This document shows positions 30,652 through 38,483 of a stretch of DNA of 42,426 nt, in pieces (positions within the stretch are counted from its first letter, which is position 1; each line of letters starts with the position of its first letter). The notes beneath the pieces are model-generated. The model saw only the letters and a program-made list of their open reading frames with translations, searched no databases and was not told where the DNA came from. The stretch is from Acidobacteriota bacterium (lineage in GTDB: Bacteria; Acidobacteriota; Thermoanaerobaculia; Multivoradales; JAHZIX01): the NCBI GenBank assembly GCA_034211275.1, contig JAXHTF010000036.1, positions 1 to 42,426 of the forward strand, in the 5' to 3' direction. Made by a program: the position numbers and the translations under genes.

Positions 30652-33600
30652 TCACTCCCGCTCCTCGCCCCGCTCGAAGACCAAATCCGGATCCCCATAG
30701 TGGTGGTAGGCGGCCCACAGGCTGCCGTGGATCTTCCGTCGATCCCACAGCGCCTTGCGGGCGATGCGCAGGGCCTCGCCGAGGGGCTCTCCCTGCGGCC
30801 GGTCGTTCGGCAGCAGGGCACCGTAGAGCTCCTCCATGAAGAGCACCGCCCCGGCGTCGTTGATGGCCCAGGCGGTGCCGATGTAATTGCGCACGCCGCG
30901 GCGGAAGAACTCATCGGCGAGGGTGGGGAGCAGACCGATCTCGCTGCGCTCCGCCGAGGTGCCGCCGTGGAGGAGCTGGGAGATGCGGGAAGTCAGGCAA
31001 GCGTTGGCCACCACCAGCTGGGGCACCCGGTCCATCTTCTCCAGCTCCGCGGCGGTGAGCAGGCCGTCTTTGAAGCGCCAGCCGGCGCGCTCCGGATCCT
31101 TGGCATCGAAGTCGCCGTGGCCGCAGTAATGGAGCAGATCGTATTGGTTCTTGTTCAGCAGGTGCAGGACGTCCAGCCGAGTGGCGGGAGGGAATCCGGG
31201 CTCGTCGCCCTGTCGGTCCCGCCCCACCGACACGCCGATGAGGGCGTCGACATGCCATCCCTTCGAACGCAGGATCCGCACTGCCCGCCGCGCTTCCTCC
31301 CGAGCTCCCGGCAAGTCATGGCCGCGCTTGGGATCGCCGGGATCGCCGATCACCAGCGCCCGCTGCACCGTCGGTAGCTTCACCACCGGCGGCGGGCTGT
31401 AGGTGGTGCGTAGCTGACGGCTGACGGTGGTGGACAGGGCGAGGAAAGGGGCTTCGCCGCCGGCTTTCGCCGCATCGCTGGGCAGCATCTCGAAGGGAAT
31501 GCGGGCGGTATCGCGGTTGACCTCGAAGATCATCTTCTGTCCGAAGCGGATCTTGGAACGGAAGTCGCGGGGTACCAGCAGCTGATCGAGGCTCGGACTG
31601 TACTCTTCCAGGTCCTCGACGGTGGGATCCTTCAGGCGCTCGACGAGCTCTTCGATGAGGCGGAAATCGATCTTCGCCACCCGTTCCGGGATCACCGCCG
31701 AGCTTTGAATGGCGGCGACCCGCAGCGCCTTGCCGTCCTTGATGAAGGAGATGCGGGCGGCCATGGTCTTCTCATTCTGTCCACTGCGGCGCTGCACCCG
31801 CAGGCTCGTGGCCAGCCGATCCCGATAGTCCTTCTCTTGCTCGCCGTCTCTGCGCTCCAGCGTGATCTCACGCAGGGCCTTGAGCACTTGGGGTAGGCGT
31901 TGGTCGCTCTGGGTCAGGCTCTGTTTCAACAGATCCTCGGCGGCGGTGCGGATCTTGGCATGGCTGGCGCCCTCCTGCACTGCGTGGTGGATGGCGCCGA
32001 GAACCAGCGACAGGCAGTACTCGTCGGACAGCCAGCCGCCTCGCTGGGGTGAGAAGTCGGCCCGGATCTCGAGCTGGAACTCCTGCGGATACTTCGCTTG
32101 CAGCATCAGGAGCTCCTCGTGGATCTGGTGGGCGCGGTCGAGCTGAATCTCCACGATGCGCAGCCGTGTGACCTCGAGGCCGGTGGTCAAGATGCCGCCG
32201 CTGAGGGTGTCGCGCATGCCCGCGAGCATGCCGCGGAGGGATTCACCGACGGTGAGGCCGCCGTCGCCGGAGCCGATGAGCACGGTGCAGGCAGTGCGCA
32301 CGTGGGGCAGCAGGCCGATGGTCCACGAGAGATTGCGCGCCAGCCGCCGCAGCCGGGCCTCGTCGAAAGTACCGGGGTAGCCCATGCCTGCGATGGCCAC
32401 CGTGGGCATGGCTTCGCTTTCCCCGCCCGAGGTTTCTCCCAGGCTCCGCTGTTTCTCGATGGCCGACCATGCCCAGGGATAGAAGGTGATCTGCCCGAGC
32501 TCGCCGCTGAGGATGCCGCGGGCGGTGAGGTCGTCGAGGACGTGGACGGGCCGCTGGGCCGCCGTCTCGTTCTTTGGCTCGTCAGCCTGCGGGTCCGGAT
32601 CCCAGGTTCCGGAGACCACCTGGTCGAGGGCTTCCTCAGCACGCTGCGGCGGAACTCCGTGGTAGTGGCCGACGCAGTACACATCGCCGGGGATCCGCCG
32701 GATGTCTCCCCACACCACGTCCACCTGCAGCTTGAGAGGTGGGGTGCGGCGCTCTTCGGCCTGCGGTGGGGTCGGGCGGGCTCCCAGGTTGCGGACCAAG
32801 AGGGGCGATCCGCCGCCGAGCCAGCCATCGGTGAGGGACGTTTCGAGGGTCGCCCGAGCCTCGGCGGCCGCCAGCTCCGGCTCGCGGGGCTCCCCTTCCT
32901 CGTCGCCCTTGCCTGCCGCCTCTCCTCTTCGGCTCGGCTTCTGTTCCAAGACCGTCGCGGCTTCCAAGAGCGATTCCCAGCGGGTGGCCTCGAGCTCCGC
33001 GGCTTCGTCTTGAATCTCTTCCGGAGACTGCCAGCGCGGCTCTTCCACAGCCCGGCGTTGGGTCGGTTTGGAGGCCAGCAGGAGCTGGGCGGATCCGTTG
33101 GCCAGCAGCTCGTGGACGTCCTCGAGCACGTGCTCGCTCTCCGGCAGCTTGCCGTGGATCTCCCGCACCCAATACGTGGTGACCTCGGGGAGCAGCCCCA
33201 GCTCGTGGGGGACTCGCCCGTCCCCTTCCCGGGTCTGCTGGTAGCTGAACTCTCCCGGGCCGTCGACGCGAATGCGGTGGGGCGTGTCGTAGTCGTAACC
33301 GGCGACGTAGATCAGCCGGTCCGGAGTCTCGACGGTGGCCATCTCGCGCTGGAACCGAGCGCCCAGATCCAGCAGCTCCTGGTGGTGGGGAGTGGTTCCC
33401 CAGGCGGTGCTGCCGAAGAGTTGCTGGCGATCGTCTCCCACCTCGACCTCCGGTGACGGCAGCATCTGGTAGGGACCGTGGAAGGTGCTGATGGTCGAGA
33501 GCGTTGCCCGCATGCCGTGTTTGCGGTCCACCAGCGCCAGGCGTCGCACCGCCTTCTCCTCGCCGGTGAGGGTCAGGGTGATGGCGAAGGAACCCTTGTT

Positions 33601-34251
33601 GGGCGTGCCGAGCATGATCAGGCGGCCGCCGCGGTGATGTCCGTCGGCGTCGTCCATGGATTCCCACAGATCGGGGAAGCGGTGGATCATCCGCCGCGCC
33701 ACCAGCCCGCCCATGGAATGGGCCACGATGTGCACCGGCTCGCCCTTGGCCCAACCGCGGATGCGCTTCGCCAACGCCTCGGCGCTGCGGTCGATGTCCA
33801 GGCGCCAGTCGAAGGGGCAGGGGAGCACGTGCCAGAAGCTGTCCAGCTCCAGCTGCAGCCGCCAATAGCTCTTGTGCAGACCGCCGATGACGATGCGGGT
33901 GTCCGGATCCGCCGGCCCGCCGTTGAGTCCCATGCGCAGATGTTTCAGATGGCCGTTGAAGAGCTTCCACAAACTGACCCAGATGCGTTGATCGCCCTTC
34001 TGCAGCCGGCGGTCCAGCAGCGCCCCCATGATGCCGTTGATCACCACCACGCGGCCCTGCTTTTGCCGGTGCACGCCGCGGGCGGCGCTGCGGGTGAGGC
34101 TGGCGACGGCCTCCTCTCCCATCTCGGCGGCGAGGATCTGGCGTTCTTCCTCCGACAGGCGCAACAGCTGCTGGCGGGCGTCGCCCAGGCGCCCCTCGGC
34201 GAAGGCTTTCTCGACAGCTTGCAGACCGGGAGGGGTGGGCAGCTCTTCCAT
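30652..34251 (-). CDS. Lipase-CHAT protease fusion protein, candidate conflict-system effector
   Basis: 1199 residues from ATG 34251 (GGAG 7 bp upstream; ATG 34278 is possible). Residues about 65-370 are an LCAT/PGAP1-like alpha/beta hydrolase: VVVINGIMGALL, nucleophile S179 in HIVAHSMGGLVAR, acid loop TREGDGRVPHELG, and a histidine in REIHGKLPE. A Glu-rich linker follows. Residues about 505-660 look like a macro or M17-aminopeptidase N-terminal-type domain (VVWGDIRRIPGDVYCVG, AIAGMGYPGTFDEA, TVLIGSGDGGLTVGESLRG). Residues about 880-1199 are a CHAT caspase-like domain with the His-Cys dyad H1045 (LLHYCGHGDFD) and C1085 (VVANACLTSR). Both catalytic sets look intact. Similar multi-domain CHAT proteins occur in bacterial conflict and programmed-death systems. 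Middle-domain identity is tentative. Divergent from the SerA-like gene. Confidence 0.88.
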   Translation of the reverse strand: MEELPTPPGLQAVEKAFAEGRLGDARQQLLRLSEEERQILAAEMGEEAVASLTRSAARGVHRQKQGRVVVINGIMGALLDRRLQKGDQRIWVSLWKLFNGHLKHLRMGLNGGPADPDTRIVIGGLHKSYWRLQLELDSFWHVLPCPFDWRLDIDRSAEALAKRIRGWAKGEPVHIVAHSMGGLVARRMIHRFPDLWESMDDADGHHRGGRLIMLGTPNKGSFAITLTLTGEEKAVRRLALVDRKHGMRATLSTISTFHGPYQMLPSPEVEVGDDRQQLFGSTAWGTTPHHQELLDLGARFQREMATVETPDRLIYVAGYDYDTPHRIRVDGPGEFSYQQTREGDGRVPHELGLLPEVTTYWVREIHGKLPESEHVLEDVHELLANGSAQLLLASKPTQRRAVEEPRWQSPEEIQDEAAELEATRWESLLEAATVLEQKPSRRGEAAGKGDEEGEPREPELAAAEARATLETSLTDGWLGGGSPLLVRNLGARPTPPQAEERRTPPLKLQVDVVWGDIRRIPGDVYCVGHYHGVPPQRAEEALDQVVSGTWDPDPQADEPKNETAAQRPVHVLDDLTARGILSGELGQITFYPWAWSAIEKQRSLGETSGGESEAMPTVAIAGMGYPGTFDEARLRRLARNLSWTIGLLPHVRTACTVLIGSGDGGLTVGESLRGMLAGMRDTLSGGILTTGLEVTRLRIVEIQLDRAHQIHEELLMLQAKYPQEFQLEIRADFSPQRGGWLSDEYCLSLVLGAIHHAVQEGASHAKIRTAAEDLLKQSLTQSDQRLPQVLKALREITLERRDGEQEKDYRDRLATSLRVQRRSGQNEKTMAARISFIKDGKALRVAAIQSSAVIPERVAKIDFRLIEELVERLKDPTVEDLEEYSPSLDQLLVPRDFRSKIRFGQKMIFEVNRDTARIPFEMLPSDAAKAGGEAPFLALSTTVSRQLRTTYSPPPVVKLPTVQRALVIGDPGDPKRGHDLPGAREEARRAVRILRSKGWHVDALIGVSVGRDRQGDEPGFPPATRLDVLHLLNKNQYDLLHYCGHGDFDAKDPERAGWRFKDGLLTAAELEKMDRVPQLVVANACLTSRISQLLHGGTSAERSEIGLLPTLADEFFRRGVRNYIGTAWAINDAGAVLFMEELYGALLPNDRPQGEPLGEALRIARKALWDRRKIHGSLWAAYHHYGDPDLVFERGEERE

Positions 34252-34446
34252 GGGGCTCTCCAGGATGGGCCTTCGCATCGGGAAGGCGATGGGGTGTTTC
34301 AGCTCTCCCTTTCATGTTACCGGGGCCCGAGCCTCAGTGGACAAGGATCTGCCGCTCCATCGACGTTGCAGGACCGTCAGCGGAGAACGCCGAGGCCTTC
34401 GGTATCATCGGCGCTGTACGCCGCAAACACCCCCCGGAGGTTCTTC

Positions 34447-35652
34447 ATGAAGGTTCTCGTCGCCGACAAATTTCCCCCCGAAGGTCTCGATCAGCTGCGC
34501 GCCGCGGGCTGCACCGTTCACGCCGACGCGTCCCTGGCGGACGACAGCCTGCAGGCGGCCCTCGCGGAGCATCAGCCGGGGGTCTTGGTGGTGCGCAGCA
34601 CGAAAGTCCGGCCGGAGCACCTGGACGCCGCTCCCAGCCTCAGCCTCATCGTGCGCGCCGGCGCCGGGGTCAACACCATCGACGTCGCCGGCGCCTCCCA
34701 GCGCGGCATCTTCGTCGCCAACTGCCCGGGCAAGAACTCCATCGCGGTGGCGGAGCTGGCCTTCGCCCACATCCTCTCCCTCGACCGCCGGGTGGTGGAC
34801 GGCGCGGTGGAGCTGCGGGAGGGCCAGTGGAACAAGAAGGAATTCCAGCAGGCCCGGGGCATCTTCGGCCAGCGCTTGGGGCTCCTGGGGCTGGGGCAGA
34901 TCGCCCTGGAGATGATCCCCCGCGCCCGCGCCTTTGGTCTCGAAGTCGCCGCGTGGAGCCGGTCTCTGACCCCCGAGCGGGCGGAGGAGCTGGAGATCGA
35001 ATGCGCCGACAGCCCCGTCGAGCTGGCGCGGCGCAGCGACATTCTGAGCATCCACGTGGCCCTCAACGACGACACCACCGGCCTGGTGGGCGAGGAGGTC
35101 CTCGCCGCCCTACCCGACGGGGCGATGGTGATCAACACCTCCCGCGGTCCGGTAGTGGACACCGCGGCGCTGGAGCAGGCGGTGAAGGAGCGCGGCCTGC
35201 GCGCCGGCCTCGACGTCTTCGAGAACGAGCCCTCCGGCGGCACCGGCGAGCTCGATCCCGGCATCTTCGCCCTCCCCGGCGTCCAGGGCTCCCACCACAT
35301 CGGCGCCTCCACCACCCAGGCTCAGCTGGCGGTGGCTGCGGAGGCGGTGCGGGTGATCTCCACCTTCCTGGAGCAGGGCACGGTGCCTAACTGCGTCAAC
35401 CTCGCCCAGCGCACCGAGGCCACTCACCTCCTGGTGGTGCGCCACCACGACCGCGTCGGCGTGCTGGCCAACGTGCTCCAGGCGCTACGCCAGGCGGGGA
35501 TCAACGTGCAGGAGATGGAAAACATCCTCTTCGCCGGCGGCGGCGCCGCCTCGGCGCGCATCCAGCTGGCCAAAGAGCCTTCGGAGGAGCTGGTTCGGAG
35601 CCTCGAGGACTCCTCCGACGACGTGCTCGGGGTGTCGGTGACGGCGCTCTGA
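34447..35652 (+). CDS. serA: D-3-phosphoglycerate dehydrogenase-like enzyme
   Basis: 401 residues; likely first step of serine synthesis, oxidising 3-phosphoglycerate with NAD+. The N-terminal catalytic half begins MKVLVADKFPPEGLDQL. The NAD-binding motif is GLLGLGQIALEMI. Catalytic residues are the Arg in INTSRGPVVD, the Glu in AGLDVFENEP and the His in GSHHIGAST (usually PHIGAST). The last 80 residues carry an ACT domain (HLLVVRHHDRVGVLANVLQAL), which usually senses serine. A related 2-hydroxyacid dehydrogenase is possible, since the SerA family is broad. The frame is open far upstream, but ATG 34447 with CGGAGG 7 bp before it is clearly the start. Convergent with the Rieske-ThDP gene. Confidence 0.9.
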   Translation: MKVLVADKFPPEGLDQLRAAGCTVHADASLADDSLQAALAEHQPGVLVVRSTKVRPEHLDAAPSLSLIVRAGAGVNTIDVAGASQRGIFVANCPGKNSIAVAELAFAHILSLDRRVVDGAVELREGQWNKKEFQQARGIFGQRLGLLGLGQIALEMIPRARAFGLEVAAWSRSLTPERAEELEIECADSPVELARRSDILSIHVALNDDTTGLVGEEVLAALPDGAMVINTSRGPVVDTAALEQAVKERGLRAGLDVFENEPSGGTGELDPGIFALPGVQGSHHIGASTTQAQLAVAAEAVRVISTFLEQGTVPNCVNLAQRTEATHLLVVRHHDRVGVLANVLQALRQAGINVQEMENILFAGGGAASARIQLAKEPSEELVRSLEDSSDDVLGVSVTAL

Positions 35653-35709
35653 GCGCTGCTTTTGGAGGGAGGGGCTGGGTGGTCGTTCCGGGGGCCCCGT
35701 CTCCGGCTG

Positions 35710-37650
35710 CTAGATCAAACCCACGTCCGCCATCACTTCCACCAGCGCTGGGCCGTCGTGGGCCAGCGCCCGCTCCAGCGCCTCGTCGAGCTCGGCGGCG
35801 CGGGTGACGCGGATGCCCAGGGCGCCGCAGTTCTCGGCGAATTGGGCGAAGTTGGGGTTATGCAGCGCCGTCTGCCAGACGTCCAGCTGGCCTGCCCTTT
35901 GCTCCTTGGAGATCTTTCCCAGCTCGCCGTTGTTGAGCAGCACGTGGGTGATCTTCATGCTGTATTTCACCGCCGTGGTCAGCTCCGCCAGGTACTGGCC
36001 GAAGCCGCCGTCGCCGGTGAGGGCCACGATGGGGCGATCCGGCGCCGCCGCCCAGGCCCCCATGGCCGCCGGGTAGCCAAAGCCGATGGAGCCGAGATAG
36101 CCGGACATCAGCACGCTCTGCTCGCGGCATTCGAAGTAGCGGCCGAAGGAGTAGGTGTTGTTGCCCACGTCCACGGCGATCACCGCGTTGGCCGGGATCT
36201 GGCGGTTCTTGGCGGCGAAGAGGGAAGCGGAGCTGACGCCCCGGCCGCGGTCGTCCGCCTCGCGGCTCGCCTTCTCCTGGCGCCACAGCTGCCAGCGCTC
36301 GGCGATCTCCGGCCGCTGGTCGACGGCGGCGAGGTCTTCCCCCAGCTGCTCCAGCATCAGCTGCGCCGTCACGCCAATCTCCCCCAACACCGGCACCGTG
36401 ACCTTCTGCACCCGCCCCAGCTGCCACGGGTCGAAGTCCACCTGGATCGCCGGCTTCTTGGGGGTGATCCCCGTGTGGTTGGAGAACGACGCGCCGAAGA
36501 CCAGTAGCAGATCGCATTCGTTCATGAACCAGCTAGCAATGGGCGTGCCGCTCCTGCCCAGCACGCCGCAGCCCAGCTCGTGGTGGTCGGAGATCTGCCC
36601 CTTGCCCTTGAAGGTGGTGATCACCGGGCAATGCAGCCGGCTCGCCAGGGAGATGATGGCGTCCATGCTCTCCCGGGCGCCGTAGCCCACCACGATCACC
36701 GGCCGCTCCGCCCCCCGCAGCCGCTCCAGCGCCGCCGCCAGGCTCTCCTCCGGCGGCCGGATCCGGAGATCCGTCAGCCGCCCCTCCGGCCCCGACGCCT
36801 GGATCTTCTCGGCGGGCAGCTCCTGGACCTCGTCCGGAAAGATCAGGTGCGCCACCTCCCGGTGCTGCACCGCGTGCTTCAAGGCCAGGTTGACCAACTC
36901 CGCGTGGCGACTGGTGTGGAGCACTGTCTGGCTCCAGCCGGTGACGGCGTCGAAGGCGGCGGCCAGGGGAAGCTCCTGGAACGCCCCGGGCCCCAACACC
37001 TGGGTGTTCACCTGCCCGGTCAGCGCCAGCACCGGTGCCCGGTCCACCTTGGCGTCCCACAGCCCGGTCAAGAGGTTGGTGGCCCCGGGCCCGGCGATAG
37101 CCAAACACGCCGCCGGCCGCCCGGTGAGCTTGGCGAAGCCGCTGGCGGCGAAGGCGGCGGCGCCCTCGTGGCGGATGCCGATGAAGGTCAGCTTTCCCGC
37201 CTCCTCCTGCACCCGCAACGCGTCCGCCAGCCCCAGGTTGGAATGCCCCACCATGCCGAAGACATGAGTCACCCCCCACGCCACCATGGTCTCCACCATC
37301 ACATCCGACACCGTCCGCTCCCGCGGCTCCTCCTCCGGCACCCCCACGTAGACGCCGTCCTCCCGCACCTCGGTGGGGTAAGTTTGGACCCCGTCGTCAT
37401 AGCCTCCCGGTGGCTTGCCCGACAGCGGGCAAAAATCCCACCCGTGCCACGGGCAGCGCAGGTACCCCCCTTCGATGGAGCCCTCCCCCAAGGGCCCGCC
37501 CTGGTGCGGGCAGGCATTGTCCAGCGCCCCATACTGGCCTTCGTGATGGGTCAAGGCCAGGCTCAAATGCCCCACCGTCACCGTCATCACCCGCCCCTCC
37601 GGAAGCTCCTCCAACCCCGCCACCCGATGCCATACGGTCGTCTCGCCCAT
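35710..37650 (-). CDS. Rieske domain fused to a ThDP-dependent enzyme (pyruvate oxidase/acetolactate synthase-like)
   Basis: 646 residues from ATG 37650, which has AGGAGG about 9 bp upstream. Residues 1-105 are a Rieske [2Fe-2S] domain with both ligand pairs, C47-P-H49 (ACPHQGG) and C66-x2-H69 (CPWHGWDF). Residues about 112-646 are a ThDP enzyme: activating Glu162 in GIRHEGAAAFAASG, CLAIAGPGATNLLTGL, the central FAD/cofactor-type domain (VIVVGYGARESMDAI, CDLLLVFGASFSNHT), and the ThDP/Mg motif G546-DG with NN at 573-574 (GDGGFGQYL, LLNNGELGKIS). The ThDP part resembles pyruvate oxidase, a decarboxylase feeding electrons to a carrier. A fused Rieske centre would give an intramolecular electron path; this is inferred. 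Substrate unknown; pyruvate or another 2-oxoacid is likely. Confidence 0.92.
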   Translation of the reverse strand: MGETTVWHRVAGLEELPEGRVMTVTVGHLSLALTHHEGQYGALDNACPHQGGPLGEGSIEGGYLRCPWHGWDFCPLSGKPPGGYDDGVQTYPTEVREDGVYVGVPEEEPRERTVSDVMVETMVAWGVTHVFGMVGHSNLGLADALRVQEEAGKLTFIGIRHEGAAAFAASGFAKLTGRPAACLAIAGPGATNLLTGLWDAKVDRAPVLALTGQVNTQVLGPGAFQELPLAAAFDAVTGWSQTVLHTSRHAELVNLALKHAVQHREVAHLIFPDEVQELPAEKIQASGPEGRLTDLRIRPPEESLAAALERLRGAERPVIVVGYGARESMDAIISLASRLHCPVITTFKGKGQISDHHELGCGVLGRSGTPIASWFMNECDLLLVFGASFSNHTGITPKKPAIQVDFDPWQLGRVQKVTVPVLGEIGVTAQLMLEQLGEDLAAVDQRPEIAERWQLWRQEKASREADDRGRGVSSASLFAAKNRQIPANAVIAVDVGNNTYSFGRYFECREQSVLMSGYLGSIGFGYPAAMGAWAAAPDRPIVALTGDGGFGQYLAELTTAVKYSMKITHVLLNNGELGKISKEQRAGQLDVWQTALHNPNFAQFAENCGALGIRVTRAAELDEALERALAHDGPALVEVMADVGLI

Positions 37651-37986
37651 GGTTCTCGCTCCTCCTGGTGACGGTTCCCAGCGGAACCGCGGGTTCTTCA
37701 CCTCGCCTGGAATGCTGAATCAGCCTGATCATTGTGGCAGAAGCCCCATAGCTCGCGGGCATCTTCTAGCTCGCGGGCATCTTCGGCTAACTCCTACGAT
37801 GCTCACCAGAGAGTTGGACTTTCTGGCAAGGATCTTCCCTTAGGGCGGTGACCAGAAGTCCCCTCGCACCTCTGCAAGGCTAATCCTCTTATTCTTGGCG
37901 GGTACCCATGCGTACCTGGGGGAACAAGAGGCATCATCCCCACCGGCATACCGCCGGCCCTTCGGTGCCTCGAGGAGGAAAAAGCC
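37651..37986. other. Intergenic region with structured leader
   Basis: 336 bp between the divergent Rieske-ThDP gene and the small peptide gene. It holds two tandem copies of an 18-bp unit beginning TAGCTCGCGGGCATC (37749-37784) and, closer to the peptide gene, a folded leader (37885-37931). No larger coding frame is credible here. Confidence 0.55.
37885..37931 (+). promoter_or_regulatory. Leader hairpin upstream of the small peptide gene
   Basis: Outer arms CCTCTT/AAGAGG, one mismatch, TTC/GAA, an internal loop, then CGGGTAC/GTACCTG with a CCATGC loop. A second weaker stem (GGC..ACCG/CGGTGCC) follows before the GAGGAGG ribosome-binding site. The fold looks designed, but no known riboswitch was recognised. 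Confidence 0.4.
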
Positions 37987-38205
37987 ATGCGGTTTTTTGT
38001 CATCACTCTTGCTCTATGCGTCGGGATGATCGGAGCTCTGAGCTCAAACCTGGAGGCCGACACCTTCAGCCCAACAGCATCCGGTGACGCCGTCGAGCTT
38101 CAGGCTTCATCGAGCGACACCGGCGACACTGGTGCTTCCATCGATCCGGACGGCCGGTGGTCGGGATTCGGTGAGACGGGAGCTTCCATCGATCCCAACG
38201 GCTGA
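37987..38205 (+). CDS. Tiny exported peptide with duplicated TGASIDP motif
   Basis: Product of 72 residues. The strong ribosome-binding site GAGGAGG 9 bp upstream and a signal-peptide-like start (MRFFVITLALCVGMIGALSS, cleavage near residue 20-25) support a real gene. The mature 45 residues are acidic and rich in Ser, Thr, Gly and Asp, with two copies of a short unit: DTGASIDPDG and ETGASIDPNG, the second at the very C-terminus. No family was recognised. A 13-bp hairpin follows 8 bp after the stop. It precedes the KAP-NACHT pair on the same strand but is separated by 278 bp and the hairpin, so it is likely its own transcript. A secreted signal or ribosomally made precursor peptide is possible. 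Confidence 0.6.
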   Translation: MRFFVITLALCVGMIGALSSNLEADTFSPTASGDAVELQASSSDTGDTGASIDPDGRWSGFGETGASIDPNG

Positions 38206-38212
38206 GGTCGAT

Positions 38213-38249
38213 CTCGCCGGCACGGGCCTGCTGCGGCCGTGCCGGCGAG
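38213..38249 (+). terminator. Strong hairpin after the small peptide gene
   Basis: Perfect 13-bp stem CTCGCCGGCACGG/CCGTGCCGGCGAG with an 11-nt loop, starting 8 bp after the peptide stop codon. It is followed by TATTCC and not a full T-run. It probably ends or protects the short transcript. The 230 bp after it show no clear gene. Confidence 0.6.
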
Positions 38250-38483
38250 TATTCCTAATCCAAGAGCAGGGCCGGGTGAACCCTCGGTATCGCCCGCTCG
38301 CGCCCAAACCCCCACTTAACCTTCTCTCCTGCTGTGTTTCTACGAAGAATGGGGCTGATCCTCCATCGCTTCCGCGCACGCTTTTCTTTTCGGATGCTCG
38401 ATCCTTTATGCTCGAAGGGATCCCCCGGAACCGCTCGACCATGCTTCGCCCGCCGCGGCTCGGTCTTTGTAGAGAGGTGAGGA

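Noticed and set aside
33478-35652. 724-residue frame ending in the SerA-like enzyme
   Set aside because: The first 320 codons are antisense to the CHAT gene; family alignment and a ribosome-binding site place the start at 34447.
37749-37784. Two 18-bp direct repeats as a phage attachment site
   Set aside because: The copies are directly adjacent, with no integrase or tRNA gene nearby; simple tandem duplication is enough.
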